Origin: CALOFP01 sp942492635
GTDB taxonomy: Bacteria; UBP6; UBA1177; CALOFP01
Length of the DNA: 64,000 nucleotides
Direction of reading: 5' to 3'
NCBI GenBank assembly: GCA_942492635.1
Contig: CALOFP010000003.1
Span: 558,001-622,000 of the forward strand
Part shown: piece by piece, positions 53,925-62,752 of the stretch
Layout: each line of letters opens with the position of its first letter
How positions within the stretch are numbered: the first letter of the stretch is position 1
Notes under the pieces: generated by a model
The model's database searches: none
What the model saw: the letters and a program-made list of their open reading frames with translations, nothing else
What the model was told of the DNA's origin: nothing
Translations under genes and position numbers: made by a program

Positions 53925-55804
53925 GAATTCTCAACCAGATCGAAGAGGTCAAAGGTGTTTTTGAAAAATCCCGATTCCTCTTTCTCATAATCCTTTTCAG
54001 TTTTCTGGTAATACTTCTTCGTGTAGGTTATCTCCAGTTATTGAAAGGTGAAGAATTTCTAAAAAGATCAAAAAACAACTTCATACTTTCCGAAAAAGTT
54101 TTTCCCGCCAGGGGAGACATACTCAGCAGGGACGGAAAGCAGCTCGCCACGACAGTTCCCTCATTTCGTATCTCCCTCGTTCCCATCTTCTTCTCCAAAC
54201 GCTCGGAGATTGGAGAAAACGTGGAACGAATGGCATCGGTACTCAACCTCTCCTCCGCAAGTAGCCGGAAAATTCAAACTGAATTATCCGGATGCAGAGG
54301 ACGATGCAGATACCTGCCTCTGACCGTCAAGGACGAAATGAAAAAGGAGGAGATACTGGCGCTGTCCAGCTACCTCTCAATGATTCCCGGTGTCTACATC
54401 TCATCATCCTACAGAAGGGTCTACCCTTTCGAGGAGCGCGCGGCACACATAACAGGATACGTATCCAAAATTACCAAAAAGGAGCTCAAAGGCGACGTTC
54501 CGTACGATTCGGAGAGTTTTACCGGTAAAACGGGACTTGAACATCTCTACGAATCCGAACTTCACGGCGTATATGGAAAGACATTCCACGTAATCGACTA
54601 CATGGGAAGAAAAATCGAACTGCCATCCAGATCCATGAAGGAGACGCTCCCCTCCTTCAAGCCGGCGAGAAAGGGAAAGACCTTAAAGACAACCGTACTC
54701 TCCTATCTTCAGGACGAGGCGAAAAAGGCATTCGGAGACCAGGCCGGAGCACTCGTCGTCATGGAAGTTAAAACCGGAGACATACTGACACTTTTCTCCA
54801 GTCCAGGATACGATCCCAACCTCCTTGCAAGGAACAAGATTCCCAAAAGCGTATGGATGGAATACAGCCGGTCCATACTTCACCCGCTGCTGAACAAGGC
54901 AATAAAATCAACCTACTTCCCCGGATCGACATACAAAGTCGTGCCGGCTATGGCGGGGCTCTACCACGGAGTCATCACACCCAGGACAACCTACCGCTGC
55001 AACGGCTGTCTCGTATTCGGACGGGAAACCAAATGCTGCTGGAACAGGGGCGGACACGGAATTGTCAACCTACGCTACTCACTAAAATCCAGCTGCGACA
55101 TCTACTACTACTTTCTTTCCCAGGAGCTGGGCCTGAAGAGACTCATGGATTTCTCCAGTCTCTTCAATGTCGGCAGAAAGACGGGCGTGGATCTTCCCGG
55201 AGAGGAATCCGGAATTCTTCCAACCTTTCCATGGTTCAAGCTTAATCACCACGGAAGAAAGCTGCACAAGGGCTACCTGATGAACCTCTCCATCGGTCAG
55301 GGAGACATCAGAATGACTCCCCTTCAGATAGCTTCCATGTACGCCACAATAGCCAACGACGGAATCACTCTCAAGCCTAAACTTGTCAAGTCCGTAGTAG
55401 ACGACAGCGGCAGGGAGGAGGTCGTGCCTGATGAAGTAACCCGTGTTCTCGACATAGACAAAAGCATATTCAAGGAGATGATGGATTCCCTCTGGGCGGT
55501 TAACAACGAACCTGGAGGAACAGCATACAGGCATATCGATCACACTATTCCCAGGGGAGTGGGAAAAACCGGTACAAGCCAGGTCATCTCCAACACCCAG
55601 AGACGAAAGATCGATTTCCTTGAAGAGGACAGGAAGCAGCTTACGGAGGACGACGCCCTCTTTGCAGCCATCTATCCTTATGAAAACCCGGAGATTGTAG
55701 CGGTCGCCGTACTTGAACACGGAGGACACGGCGGTGCCACAGCCGCCCCGATCGTCTACCGGATCCTGAAGGCATATCACAAAAAGGGGGCAATTGATGA
55801 ATAG
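53921..55804 (+). CDS. mrdA: Penicillin-binding protein 2 (elongasome transpeptidase)
   Basis: A 627-residue peptidoglycan transpeptidase with one N-terminal membrane segment (about 19-38). The pedestal domain starts at ARGDILSRDG. Catalytic motifs are S336-T-Y-K339, S391-C-D393 and KTG near 549. A four-cysteine segment (CNGC and CCW, about 360-373) precedes GGHG, as in many PBP2 proteins. It works with RodA, encoded next and overlapping by 11 bases. Confidence 0.95.
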   Translation: MRILNQIEEVKGVFEKSRFLFLIILFSFLVILLRVGYLQLLKGEEFLKRSKNNFILSEKVFPARGDILSRDGKQLATTVPSFRISLVPIFFSKRSEIGENVERMASVLNLSSASSRKIQTELSGCRGRCRYLPLTVKDEMKKEEILALSSYLSMIPGVYISSSYRRVYPFEERAAHITGYVSKITKKELKGDVPYDSESFTGKTGLEHLYESELHGVYGKTFHVIDYMGRKIELPSRSMKETLPSFKPARKGKTLKTTVLSYLQDEAKKAFGDQAGALVVMEVKTGDILTLFSSPGYDPNLLARNKIPKSVWMEYSRSILHPLLNKAIKSTYFPGSTYKVVPAMAGLYHGVITPRTTYRCNGCLVFGRETKCCWNRGGHGIVNLRYSLKSSCDIYYYFLSQELGLKRLMDFSSLFNVGRKTGVDLPGEESGILPTFPWFKLNHHGRKLHKGYLMNLSIGQGDIRMTPLQIASMYATIANDGITLKPKLVKSVVDDSGREEVVPDEVTRVLDIDKSIFKEMMDSLWAVNNEPGGTAYRHIDHTIPRGVGKTGTSQVISNTQRRKIDFLEEDRKQLTEDDALFAAIYPYENPEIVAVAVLEHGGHGGATAAPIVYRILKAYHKKGAIDE

Positions 55805-56894
55805 GGCAAAAATCGACCTTCTTCTCATAATGCCGCTTGCCACCATTCTGGGACTCGGACTTTTCACCCTCAACAGCGCCCTCAGCTACAACAGCACCAA
55901 ATTCTTTATCCAGGGAGTATGGGTTATTCTGGCCGTAATCGCGTTCCTCGTTACTTCCTACAGAAACAAGAGAACCATGAAACACCTCGCCACGCCGCTC
56001 TTTTTCGCAAACATCATACTGCTCATACTCGTACTGGTAATCGGGAAAAAAATCGGAGGGTCTCAGCGTTGGCTCGATCTCGGATTCATGAATTTCCAGG
56101 TATCCGAGCTTTCCAAACTGGCAGTCATACTCTTTCTCTCATACCGACTCAACCAGAAACCGACAATGAAAGACGGCTACAAAGTATGGGATCTCATACC
56201 TGAAGTCGGTGCCGTGCTTCTCACAGTCCTTCTCATCCACAGGGAGCCCGATCTCGGAACAGCGCTTCTCGTGATGATGCTCTCCGTATCGATCATAGCC
56301 TCCACAAAGATAAACAAAAAAAGTGTAGCCCTTCTTACCCTTGCCGCGCTCATTCTCGCCCCCATAGGATGGAAATTCGTCCTCAAGCCATATCAGAAAA
56401 GACGTATCGTTGCCCTTGTCACCATGCACAGCTCGGAAAAATCCGATCTTGCGCTCACAAGCCAGTACCACACGAAACAGTCGATAATAGCCATCGGGTC
56501 GGGAAGAATATCAGGAAAGGGATACAGGAAGGGAACCCAGAACATGCTTCGGTTCATACCCGAGCACCACACCGACTTCATCTTCTCCGTCTACGCCGAG
56601 GAGTTCGGATTTCTCGGAGTTTTGCTGCTCTTTTCACTCTATGCAATGCTTTTCCTCAGGGCGATCTGGATAATCTCGACGGTAAAGGAAAAATTCGAAG
56701 CCCTCATAATCGTCGGAACCATCAGCATGCTGTGGCTCCAGATCATAATCAACATCGGAATGGTCACCGGAATACTTCCCGTGGTCGGAATTCCCCTTCC
56801 CTTTTTCAGCTACGGCGGATCGGCTCTCATGGTCTACGCCGTACTCATGGGGCTCATCCACAACTTCAGCATAACAAACCGATACAGACAGTAA
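55794..56894 (+). CDS. rodA: SEDS glycosyltransferase RodA
   Basis: A 366-residue polytopic membrane protein polymerising peptidoglycan glycan strands in the elongasome. SEDS signatures include GGSQRWLDLGFMNFQVSELS, IHREPDLGTALLV and GIPLPFFSYGGSALMV; the aspartate in HREPDLGT matches the essential one. Ten membrane segments are seen, roughly as expected. Last gene of the mre operon. TAAACG and CGTTTA just after the stop could form part of a weak terminator. Confidence 0.95.
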   Translation: MMNRAKIDLLLIMPLATILGLGLFTLNSALSYNSTKFFIQGVWVILAVIAFLVTSYRNKRTMKHLATPLFFANIILLILVLVIGKKIGGSQRWLDLGFMNFQVSELSKLAVILFLSYRLNQKPTMKDGYKVWDLIPEVGAVLLTVLLIHREPDLGTALLVMMLSVSIIASTKINKKSVALLTLAALILAPIGWKFVLKPYQKRRIVALVTMHSSEKSDLALTSQYHTKQSIIAIGSGRISGKGYRKGTQNMLRFIPEHHTDFIFSVYAEEFGFLGVLLLFSLYAMLFLRAIWIISTVKEKFEALIIVGTISMLWLQIIINIGMVTGILPVVGIPLPFFSYGGSALMVYAVLMGLIHNFSITNRYRQ

Positions 56895-57370
56895 ACGCCC
56901 GGAATTCAATCCGCCGTTTAGACATCTTTTCCATACGGCACCCTTTCCCGGCTTGATTTGTTTGCTGCTTCAATAGTTATGCGGATCCGTATCCTTTCCC
57001 CACCACCGCTCTGTTTTTATTAACGATTCTGCATACAGCGCCGGAATTAAAGGGACTTGTGAAGTTGATTCAGACCTCACTTTAACATGAACAGCTATCT
57101 GGAGGGTCTAATTCTCCGAAGCTTGCTTCGTCTTTAGAATGGAGCAATTGTTGAACCGTAGCAGGTTCAAAGAGCGACATTTCCATGGCATACACCGTGG
57201 CTTGCTGCGGAGTTCTTGATTATTCGGCAATTGAGCCGACGGCGATTTCAAATGACCAGATGTCCATCACCTATCAACTGTTTTCTCACCTGATAAAGCA
57301 GAATTTTCATCTGTGTTTATTTCAGGATAAAAAAAGGGGCTTCATCTGAGTCTATCGGTGGGCATCTGTG
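56895..57370. other. Intergenic region between rodA and typA
   Basis: No convincing gene. It has small imperfect palindromes such as CCGAAGCTTGCTTCG (about 57116) and GAACCGTAGCAGGTTC (about 57153), and GC-rich pieces resembling dispersed repeats. Both flanking genes converge on it. Confidence 0.5.
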
Positions 57371-57404
57371 GAATAGAAAAGGGGCGTACTCAGCGTACGC
57401 CCCG
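57371..57404 (-). terminator. Intrinsic terminator of typA
   Basis: GGGGCGTAC (57382-57390) and GTACGCCCC (57396-57404) form a nine-base-pair stem. On the minus strand TTTTCTATT follows. It lies 24 bases past the typA stop. Confidence 0.8.
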
Positions 57405-57427
57405 GGAATTTCAGAATCGAAGGAGTT

Positions 57428-59266
57428 CTACGATGCGCGTTCTTTCTTGAGTTTTCCGACCATCTGATGTCTTGTTTTGGCGCAGAGTACCGATTTTCTA
57501 AGTCTTATGGAAAGCGGTGTAACTTCGACAAGCTCGTCTTCACGGATAAAGTGGATGGCTCTCTCGAGTGTCATGGGTTTTACCGGTGTGAGTGTGACCG
57601 AGTCGTCTTTTCCGGCTGCCCTGACGTTTGTGAGGTTCTTTCCTTTTGTCGGGTTAACGTCGATGTCACGCTCTTTTGAGTGCTCTCCTACTATCATTCC
57701 TTCGTAAAGCACATCGCCGGGTACTAAAAAGAGTTCTCCGCGGGGCTCAAGGTTACAGAGTGCGTATGCGATTGCATTTCCGGATCTGTCGGCGACTATG
57801 GAACCTGTGAACCTTGTCGGGAACTCACCTCTGTAGGGTTCGTAACAGTCAAGAATGGAGTTGAGGATTCCCGTTCCCTTTGTGTCCGTGAGGAACTCGT
57901 CTCTGTATCCGATAAGTCCTCTTGAGGGTACGCTGAATTCGATCTTTATTCTTCCCATTCCGTTGTTTACCAGGTTCTCCATCCGGCCTTTGCGCTGGTT
58001 GAGTTTTTCGGTAACGACTCCCATGAACTCTTCACCACAGTCGATGTAGACTCTTTCGATCGGTTCGTTGAGTACTCCGTCGACGGTTTTGTAGATAACC
58101 TGCGGTCTTCCCACGCAAAGCTCAAATCCTTCACGTCTCATCTGCTCGATGAGGATGGCCATCTGGAACTCGCCGCGACCCTTTACGAGAAAGCTGTTTC
58201 TCTCATCGGTATCCTCCACCTTCATCGCAACGTTCATCAGGGTCTCCTTTACGAGTCTTTCTCTGATTTTAGACGACTGAACGTGTTTTCCTTCCTTTCC
58301 GCTGAGCGGTCCGGAGTTGATTGAAAACATCATTGAAACCGTAGGCTCGTCGACACGGATTCTCGGAAGAGGACGGGGATCGGCTGTCGATGCGATCGTG
58401 TCTCCTATGAACACGTCTTCTATTCCTGAAAGAACGATTATGTCTCCGGGATTCGCCTCCGCAACGTCGCTGTAGCTCATGCCGCTGTAAGCCTGCAGCT
58501 TGGATACTCGAAGCGGCTTCTTTTTATCGTTTTCCTGAAGGCAGACAAGGCTTTCATTCGATTTGATGTTGCCGTTTACAACTTTTCCGATTGCCAGTCT
58601 TCCGAGATAGTCGCTGTAACCGAGATCGCTTACGAGCATCTGGAAAGGCATTTCGTCGTCGTATTCGGGACCTGGAATGTGTTCGACGATTCCGTCGAGC
58701 AGGCAGTGAAGGTTTTCCGTTTTCTCATCGAGTTCCCTCATAGCAAGTCCGTCACGACCGACTGCGTAGAAGAGAGGAAATTCGAGATCGTCCTCAGACG
58801 CACCGAGATCGATGAAGAGATCGTATATTTCATCCAGCACCTCTTCGGTCCGGGCGTCCTTTCTGTCGATCTTGTTGATGACGACCATCATCTTCAGTCC
58901 TGCATCCAGAGCCTTCCCGAGTACGAAGCGGGTCTGCGGAAGCGGTCCTTCCGATGCGTCGACAAGCAGAATCGCACCGTCGGCCATGCTGAGCGCCCTT
59001 TCGACTTCAGCTCCGAAGTCGGCGTGACCGGGGGTGTCGATTATGTTTATCTTGGTATCTTTCCATAGAACCGAACAGTTCTTGGCCGCGATTGTGATTC
59101 CCCTTTCCCGCTCCAGATCCATGGAGTCCATGAGTCTGTCCTCGACTTCCTGGTTGTCCCGGAAAAGTCCGGACTGGCGGAACATGGCATCCACGATCGT
59201 GGTTTTACCGTGGTCAACGTGGGCAATAATGGCAATGTTTCTAATTTTATCGTTTTTAACCTTCAT
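57428..59266 (-). CDS. typA: Ribosome-associated GTPase TypA/BipA
   Basis: A 612-residue translational GTPase acting in 50S assembly and stress adaptation. G1 is AHVDHGKT (15-22), followed by RERGITIAAKNCS, DTPGHADFG and NKIDR. The BipA-specific C-terminal domain shows SRGLIGYRDEFLTDTKGTGI and the terminal MTLERAIHFIREDELVEVTP. Length is standard. It is a single-gene unit with its own promoter and terminator. Confidence 0.97.
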   Translation of the reverse strand: MKVKNDKIRNIAIIAHVDHGKTTIVDAMFRQSGLFRDNQEVEDRLMDSMDLERERGITIAAKNCSVLWKDTKINIIDTPGHADFGAEVERALSMADGAILLVDASEGPLPQTRFVLGKALDAGLKMMVVINKIDRKDARTEEVLDEIYDLFIDLGASEDDLEFPLFYAVGRDGLAMRELDEKTENLHCLLDGIVEHIPGPEYDDEMPFQMLVSDLGYSDYLGRLAIGKVVNGNIKSNESLVCLQENDKKKPLRVSKLQAYSGMSYSDVAEANPGDIIVLSGIEDVFIGDTIASTADPRPLPRIRVDEPTVSMMFSINSGPLSGKEGKHVQSSKIRERLVKETLMNVAMKVEDTDERNSFLVKGRGEFQMAILIEQMRREGFELCVGRPQVIYKTVDGVLNEPIERVYIDCGEEFMGVVTEKLNQRKGRMENLVNNGMGRIKIEFSVPSRGLIGYRDEFLTDTKGTGILNSILDCYEPYRGEFPTRFTGSIVADRSGNAIAYALCNLEPRGELFLVPGDVLYEGMIVGEHSKERDIDVNPTKGKNLTNVRAAGKDDSVTLTPVKPMTLERAIHFIREDELVEVTPLSIRLRKSVLCAKTRHQMVGKLKKERAS

Positions 59267-59298
59267 TCACTTTTCCCAAAAAACATTAAACGAAGGCA

Positions 59299-59326
59299 AC
59301 TATAGCCACAAAACACCTTTTTGCAA
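59299..59326 (-). promoter_or_regulatory. Possible typA promoter
   Basis: Minus strand TTGCAA (59326-59321) and TATAGT (59304-59299) with a 16-base spacer, about 32 bases before the start codon. Confidence 0.5.
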
Positions 59327-59394
59327 GCATTCGAACATAAATTTTTTTGCAAAGCATGAAGGTTCGAATAAACTTCATCTTCGGAGGTCGTAGT

Positions 59395-60141
59395 ATGAAA
59401 ATGTTGTTTCTTCTTTTATATCTTTCGGTTCCGTCGACGAATCAGTGTGTGGATGAAGGGTACACTCCCGACGTTCCCATGTCTTTCCCGATTCGTGAGG
59501 AGAAAGAAAGGGAACCTGCAGGTTTACGGAAAAAGTCGAGTCCTTTACCAAAAGATCCCGTCCCTCCCCTCTTCTACGCAATCAGGGACGGCGACAGAAA
59601 GTTGATTGCGAAATTGATCGAAATGCCGGGAGCGGTGAAATCTTCCGATCCTTCCGGTTTCCGTCCCCTCCACGCCGCAGCAATGAGGGGAGAGACTGAT
59701 ATCGTTAAGATGCTTCTCGGTGCGGGGGCCGATCCAGATCCAGTATCGCTTGAGGGGCTGACACCACTCCATATCGCCGCCCAGAGAAACGAAAAGGGTG
59801 TGGTGAAGCTTCTCATCGAAGCGGGGGCAGACCCTGAAAGGGCTTCGGGAGACGGAATGACTCCCCTCCACTTCGCAGCCGCCGGACAATCGGTCGATGT
59901 TATAAAAGTAATCCTGAATCACTCAAATGACGTTGATCCTGTAACCGCAGACAGTCTGCAGACACCTCTTCATCTTGCCGCATTCAAGGGTAATGCCGAT
60001 GTCGTGAGAGAACTTTTACGTCATGGAGCCGACGTATCAAGAAGGACGATCAGAGGCTACACCGCCGTATCCTTCGCAAGGGCTGCCGGAAAAAGGGAAA
60101 TCGAGAAAATCCTCGTCATCCACCGCCGCTCCGGACATTGA
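59395..60141 (+). CDS. Exported ankyrin-repeat protein
   Basis: A 248-residue protein with a hydrophobic N-terminus (MKMLFLLLYLSVPSTNQC) that could be a signal or lipoprotein signal; the cysteine at 19 lacks a standard lipobox. After a Lys/Pro-rich linker there are five ankyrin repeats (about 60-240) with PLHAAAMRG, PLHIAAQRN, PLHFAAAG, PLHLAAFKG and a degenerate last one. It is probably a periplasmic protein-binding scaffold. GGAGG lies upstream of the ATG at 59395. Its last 105 bases overlap the 3' end of the kinase gene on the other strand. Confidence 0.85.
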   Translation: MKMLFLLLYLSVPSTNQCVDEGYTPDVPMSFPIREEKEREPAGLRKKSSPLPKDPVPPLFYAIRDGDRKLIAKLIEMPGAVKSSDPSGFRPLHAAAMRGETDIVKMLLGAGADPDPVSLEGLTPLHIAAQRNEKGVVKLLIEAGADPERASGDGMTPLHFAAAGQSVDVIKVILNHSNDVDPVTADSLQTPLHLAAFKGNADVVRELLRHGADVSRRTIRGYTAVSFARAAGKREIEKILVIHRRSGH

Positions 60142-62367
60142 TACCGCTTCAATCTTTTCAACGAGATCGTCCAGTTCGTAGGGTTTTTGAAGAAAGGCCT
60201 CCACACCCATTTCAAGTGCTTCGCTGACCCTTGGATCGTATATGTAACCTGACACCAGCACAACTTTCGGATCCGGCCCGATCTCTTTCATTGCAGAAAA
60301 CACCTCTTTCCCGCTCATTCCGGGCATGGCCATGTCCAGAACCACCGCTTTGAAACCGGCTCCCTCCCTGCTGTATATGTCGACAGCTTCGATCCCGGAT
60401 GTGGCTGCAACAACGTCGTATCCCCTGGAGGCAAGCATTCTTCTACCTGATTCCAGTACAAGATCGTCATCATCCACAATCAGTACCCTGCCTGATCCGA
60501 AAACTGCCGACTTTCTTTCGACGGAATGCTCCGCAGTTCTCCGGCGCTCTCTCAGAACAGGCAGATATATCTTGAAAACGGATCCTTCGCGAGGTCTTGA
60601 TTCAACTCTGATCGACCCGTTCATCGATGTGACGATGGTATATACCATGGAGAGACCGAGCCCGGAACCTCCGTCCCCCTTTCCGTGTGTAAAAAACGGG
60701 TCGAAAATCTTTTCAATCACTTCCGGCTCCATCCCAACTCCGGTGTCTCTGAGGGAGAGCATCCAGTAGAGACCGCTCCCTATCTCCGGCGCCTTCACCT
60801 TCTTCAAGAGTATCTCCAGAACACCTCCCATATCGTCAGTCGAGTTACGCATTAAGGTCATGGCGTGAAAACTGTTGATTGCAATATTAAGGATAACCTG
60901 CTCGATCTGCTGGGAGTCACCCAGGACGAGAGATGATCTCGGTGAAGGCTTCCACTCTACCAGAATACTCTTGTCGAAGGTTTTCCTGCATATTTCCACT
61001 ACCTGGGATACGGCCTCCTGCAGATCGACAGGCTCCTTTGCAGATTCCCTTCTTCGGGAAAGGGACAGCAGCCTCGTTACCATATCTTTCGCTCTCTTTA
61101 TTCCCCGTTCTATGATTTCGATGTCCGTCCTGAACCGCTCTGTCAACTCAATTTCCTCCAGGGCATCCCTTATGAGTCTTGTCGATCCGTTTATTCCACC
61201 GAGAATATTGTTGAAATCATGAGCCAGACCACCCGCCAGATTGCCCACCATCTCCATCTTCTGCGCCTGAAAAAGCTGGTGGTTCGACTGCTTGAGTGCC
61301 TCTTCCCTTTTTCGGACAAGTTCCTCCAAATGATTCTTGTAGTGTTTCAGCTCCCGTTCCATCTCTTTTCTGGCCGTGATGTCTCTTGCTATGAACAGTT
61401 TGCCGATTTCGTTTTTTCCTCGCATCAGCGTGGTTCTTGAAAAGAATATGTCCTTCTTCTTATCACCGATTTTAATGCGAACTTCATCGTAATCGGTATC
61501 GCTTCCGGGATTGATGTATCCTCCGAGAACATTCTCCATTTTTTTTCCTAGAATTGAGTCTCGATCCTCTTCAAAAAGAGAAAGGGCACTGCCGTTGCAC
61601 TCCACAATTTTTCCCCGTCTGTTTACAAGGATCACGCTGTCTTTCAACTGTGAAAAGAGCTGGTTTGCATTCTTGTCCACTCCTACCGATAAAAAGTTGT
61701 GTCTGGCTATCGCAACAAAAATGAAGAACGTCTCAAGTGCCATCATTGAAGATGCAACGTCCGGAACCTCCTCCGCCTTCATTATCGAGAGTACGAAGAC
61801 TGCGAAAAATGAGGCTGTCAGGAAGGAAACCAGGGATCCCGAGAACATGTAAAACAACTGCTGACGAAAAAGGTTGTCTTTCTCGGACTTTAATCGGATA
61901 AATAGACGGGCGTTTACATAGAGACCGGGTATTATGCTTGTGAGTAACACCGCCGGAATGTATAGCGGCCCTGCCAGAGGCATAATTCCCCAGTCGACAA
62001 ACTTGATGTCGGCAAGAACGAGATCTGTTCCGAGAGTGAATGCGGTAATCGTAATGGTCATGAGAAAGTAAATTTTGAATAGAATGGTGTTCCTGATTGC
62101 CAGCAGCTTGTGAACAAGAAGTACGAAAATAGGCCCTAGAGGCATCCAAAAGAGGGTGTGAAGTCTGTGAAAAAGCCACGCTTCCGGGTAATCCAGCCCC
62201 GGATGCCACAAAAGAAATTCCGAAAGTTCCCACAGGGAGGTCATCCCGATAAACAGCATGAAGTAGCGACCGAGAACCGTTTTTCGTTGTAGAACAAAAA
62301 CGCAAACACATAGAGATGCATTTATCAAGAATGCAAAAAACGGGATTAAGCAATAGAAATTAGCCAT
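60037..62367 (-). CDS. Hybrid sensor histidine kinase with 7TM sensor, PAS and receiver
   Basis: A 776-residue membrane kinase. Seven N-terminal membrane segments (about 5-230) form a 7TM sensor. A PAS domain follows (about 235-335), then a coiled-coil linker and HisKA with the phospho-histidine in GGLAHDFNNILGG. HATPase motifs are NIAINSFHAM, DTGVGM and GGSGLGLSMVY. The C-terminal receiver (about 630-745) has DDDD and the phospho-acceptor D in VVLDMAMPGMSG, and the conserved K in FLQKP. The final 30 residues fall in the part overlapping the ankyrin gene and are not conserved-looking. No response regulator gene adjoins. The ATG at 62367 is preceded by a possible GTG; no clear ribosome site is seen. 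Confidence 0.92.
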   Translation of the reverse strand: MANFYCLIPFFAFLINASLCVCVFVLQRKTVLGRYFMLFIGMTSLWELSEFLLWHPGLDYPEAWLFHRLHTLFWMPLGPIFVLLVHKLLAIRNTILFKIYFLMTITITAFTLGTDLVLADIKFVDWGIMPLAGPLYIPAVLLTSIIPGLYVNARLFIRLKSEKDNLFRQQLFYMFSGSLVSFLTASFFAVFVLSIMKAEEVPDVASSMMALETFFIFVAIARHNFLSVGVDKNANQLFSQLKDSVILVNRRGKIVECNGSALSLFEEDRDSILGKKMENVLGGYINPGSDTDYDEVRIKIGDKKKDIFFSRTTLMRGKNEIGKLFIARDITARKEMERELKHYKNHLEELVRKREEALKQSNHQLFQAQKMEMVGNLAGGLAHDFNNILGGINGSTRLIRDALEEIELTERFRTDIEIIERGIKRAKDMVTRLLSLSRRRESAKEPVDLQEAVSQVVEICRKTFDKSILVEWKPSPRSSLVLGDSQQIEQVILNIAINSFHAMTLMRNSTDDMGGVLEILLKKVKAPEIGSGLYWMLSLRDTGVGMEPEVIEKIFDPFFTHGKGDGGSGLGLSMVYTIVTSMNGSIRVESRPREGSVFKIYLPVLRERRRTAEHSVERKSAVFGSGRVLIVDDDDLVLESGRRMLASRGYDVVAATSGIEAVDIYSREGAGFKAVVLDMAMPGMSGKEVFSAMKEIGPDPKVVLVSGYIYDPRVSEALEMGVEAFLQKPYELDDLVEKIEAVSMSGAAVDDEDFLDFPFSGSPCEGYGGVASDRPS

Positions 62368-62680
62368 CACAAATAAAAAATGTCAGTTTATCAAATATTT
62401 AGCCCATTGTACTAATTTTTTATCATTACACAAAAAAAAGAGTTTCTATTTAAGGTTGAATAATTATCATGGATTCAATCAATAAACTTATGATTTCAAA
62501 TTATGGAAGAGAGTGTGCCGGAGGTCTCCGGTTTTTACAGCTGGGATCCTTTTTTACGATAATTTTAAAAACCGTATAAGTTTTCCGGCTCATCATCAGT
62601 TAATACCCAATGATTCTAAAACATTTTTTAAATACAGTTCAAAAATTGTATCAGAAAATATTTCTCCGCCCACATAATCA

Positions 62681-62708
62681 TTGATTTATCCACAACTTTA
62701 CATATAAC
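62681..62708 (+). promoter_or_regulatory. Possible arcA promoter
   Basis: TTGATT (62681-62686), a 16-base spacer and TATAAC (62703-62708), about 45 bases before the ATG. The rest of 62368-62680 is AT-rich and without a gene. Confidence 0.4.
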
Positions 62709-62752
62709 TATGGGGACCGATTTTTTTTGTTTATAAGAAGACGGAGCGAGAA

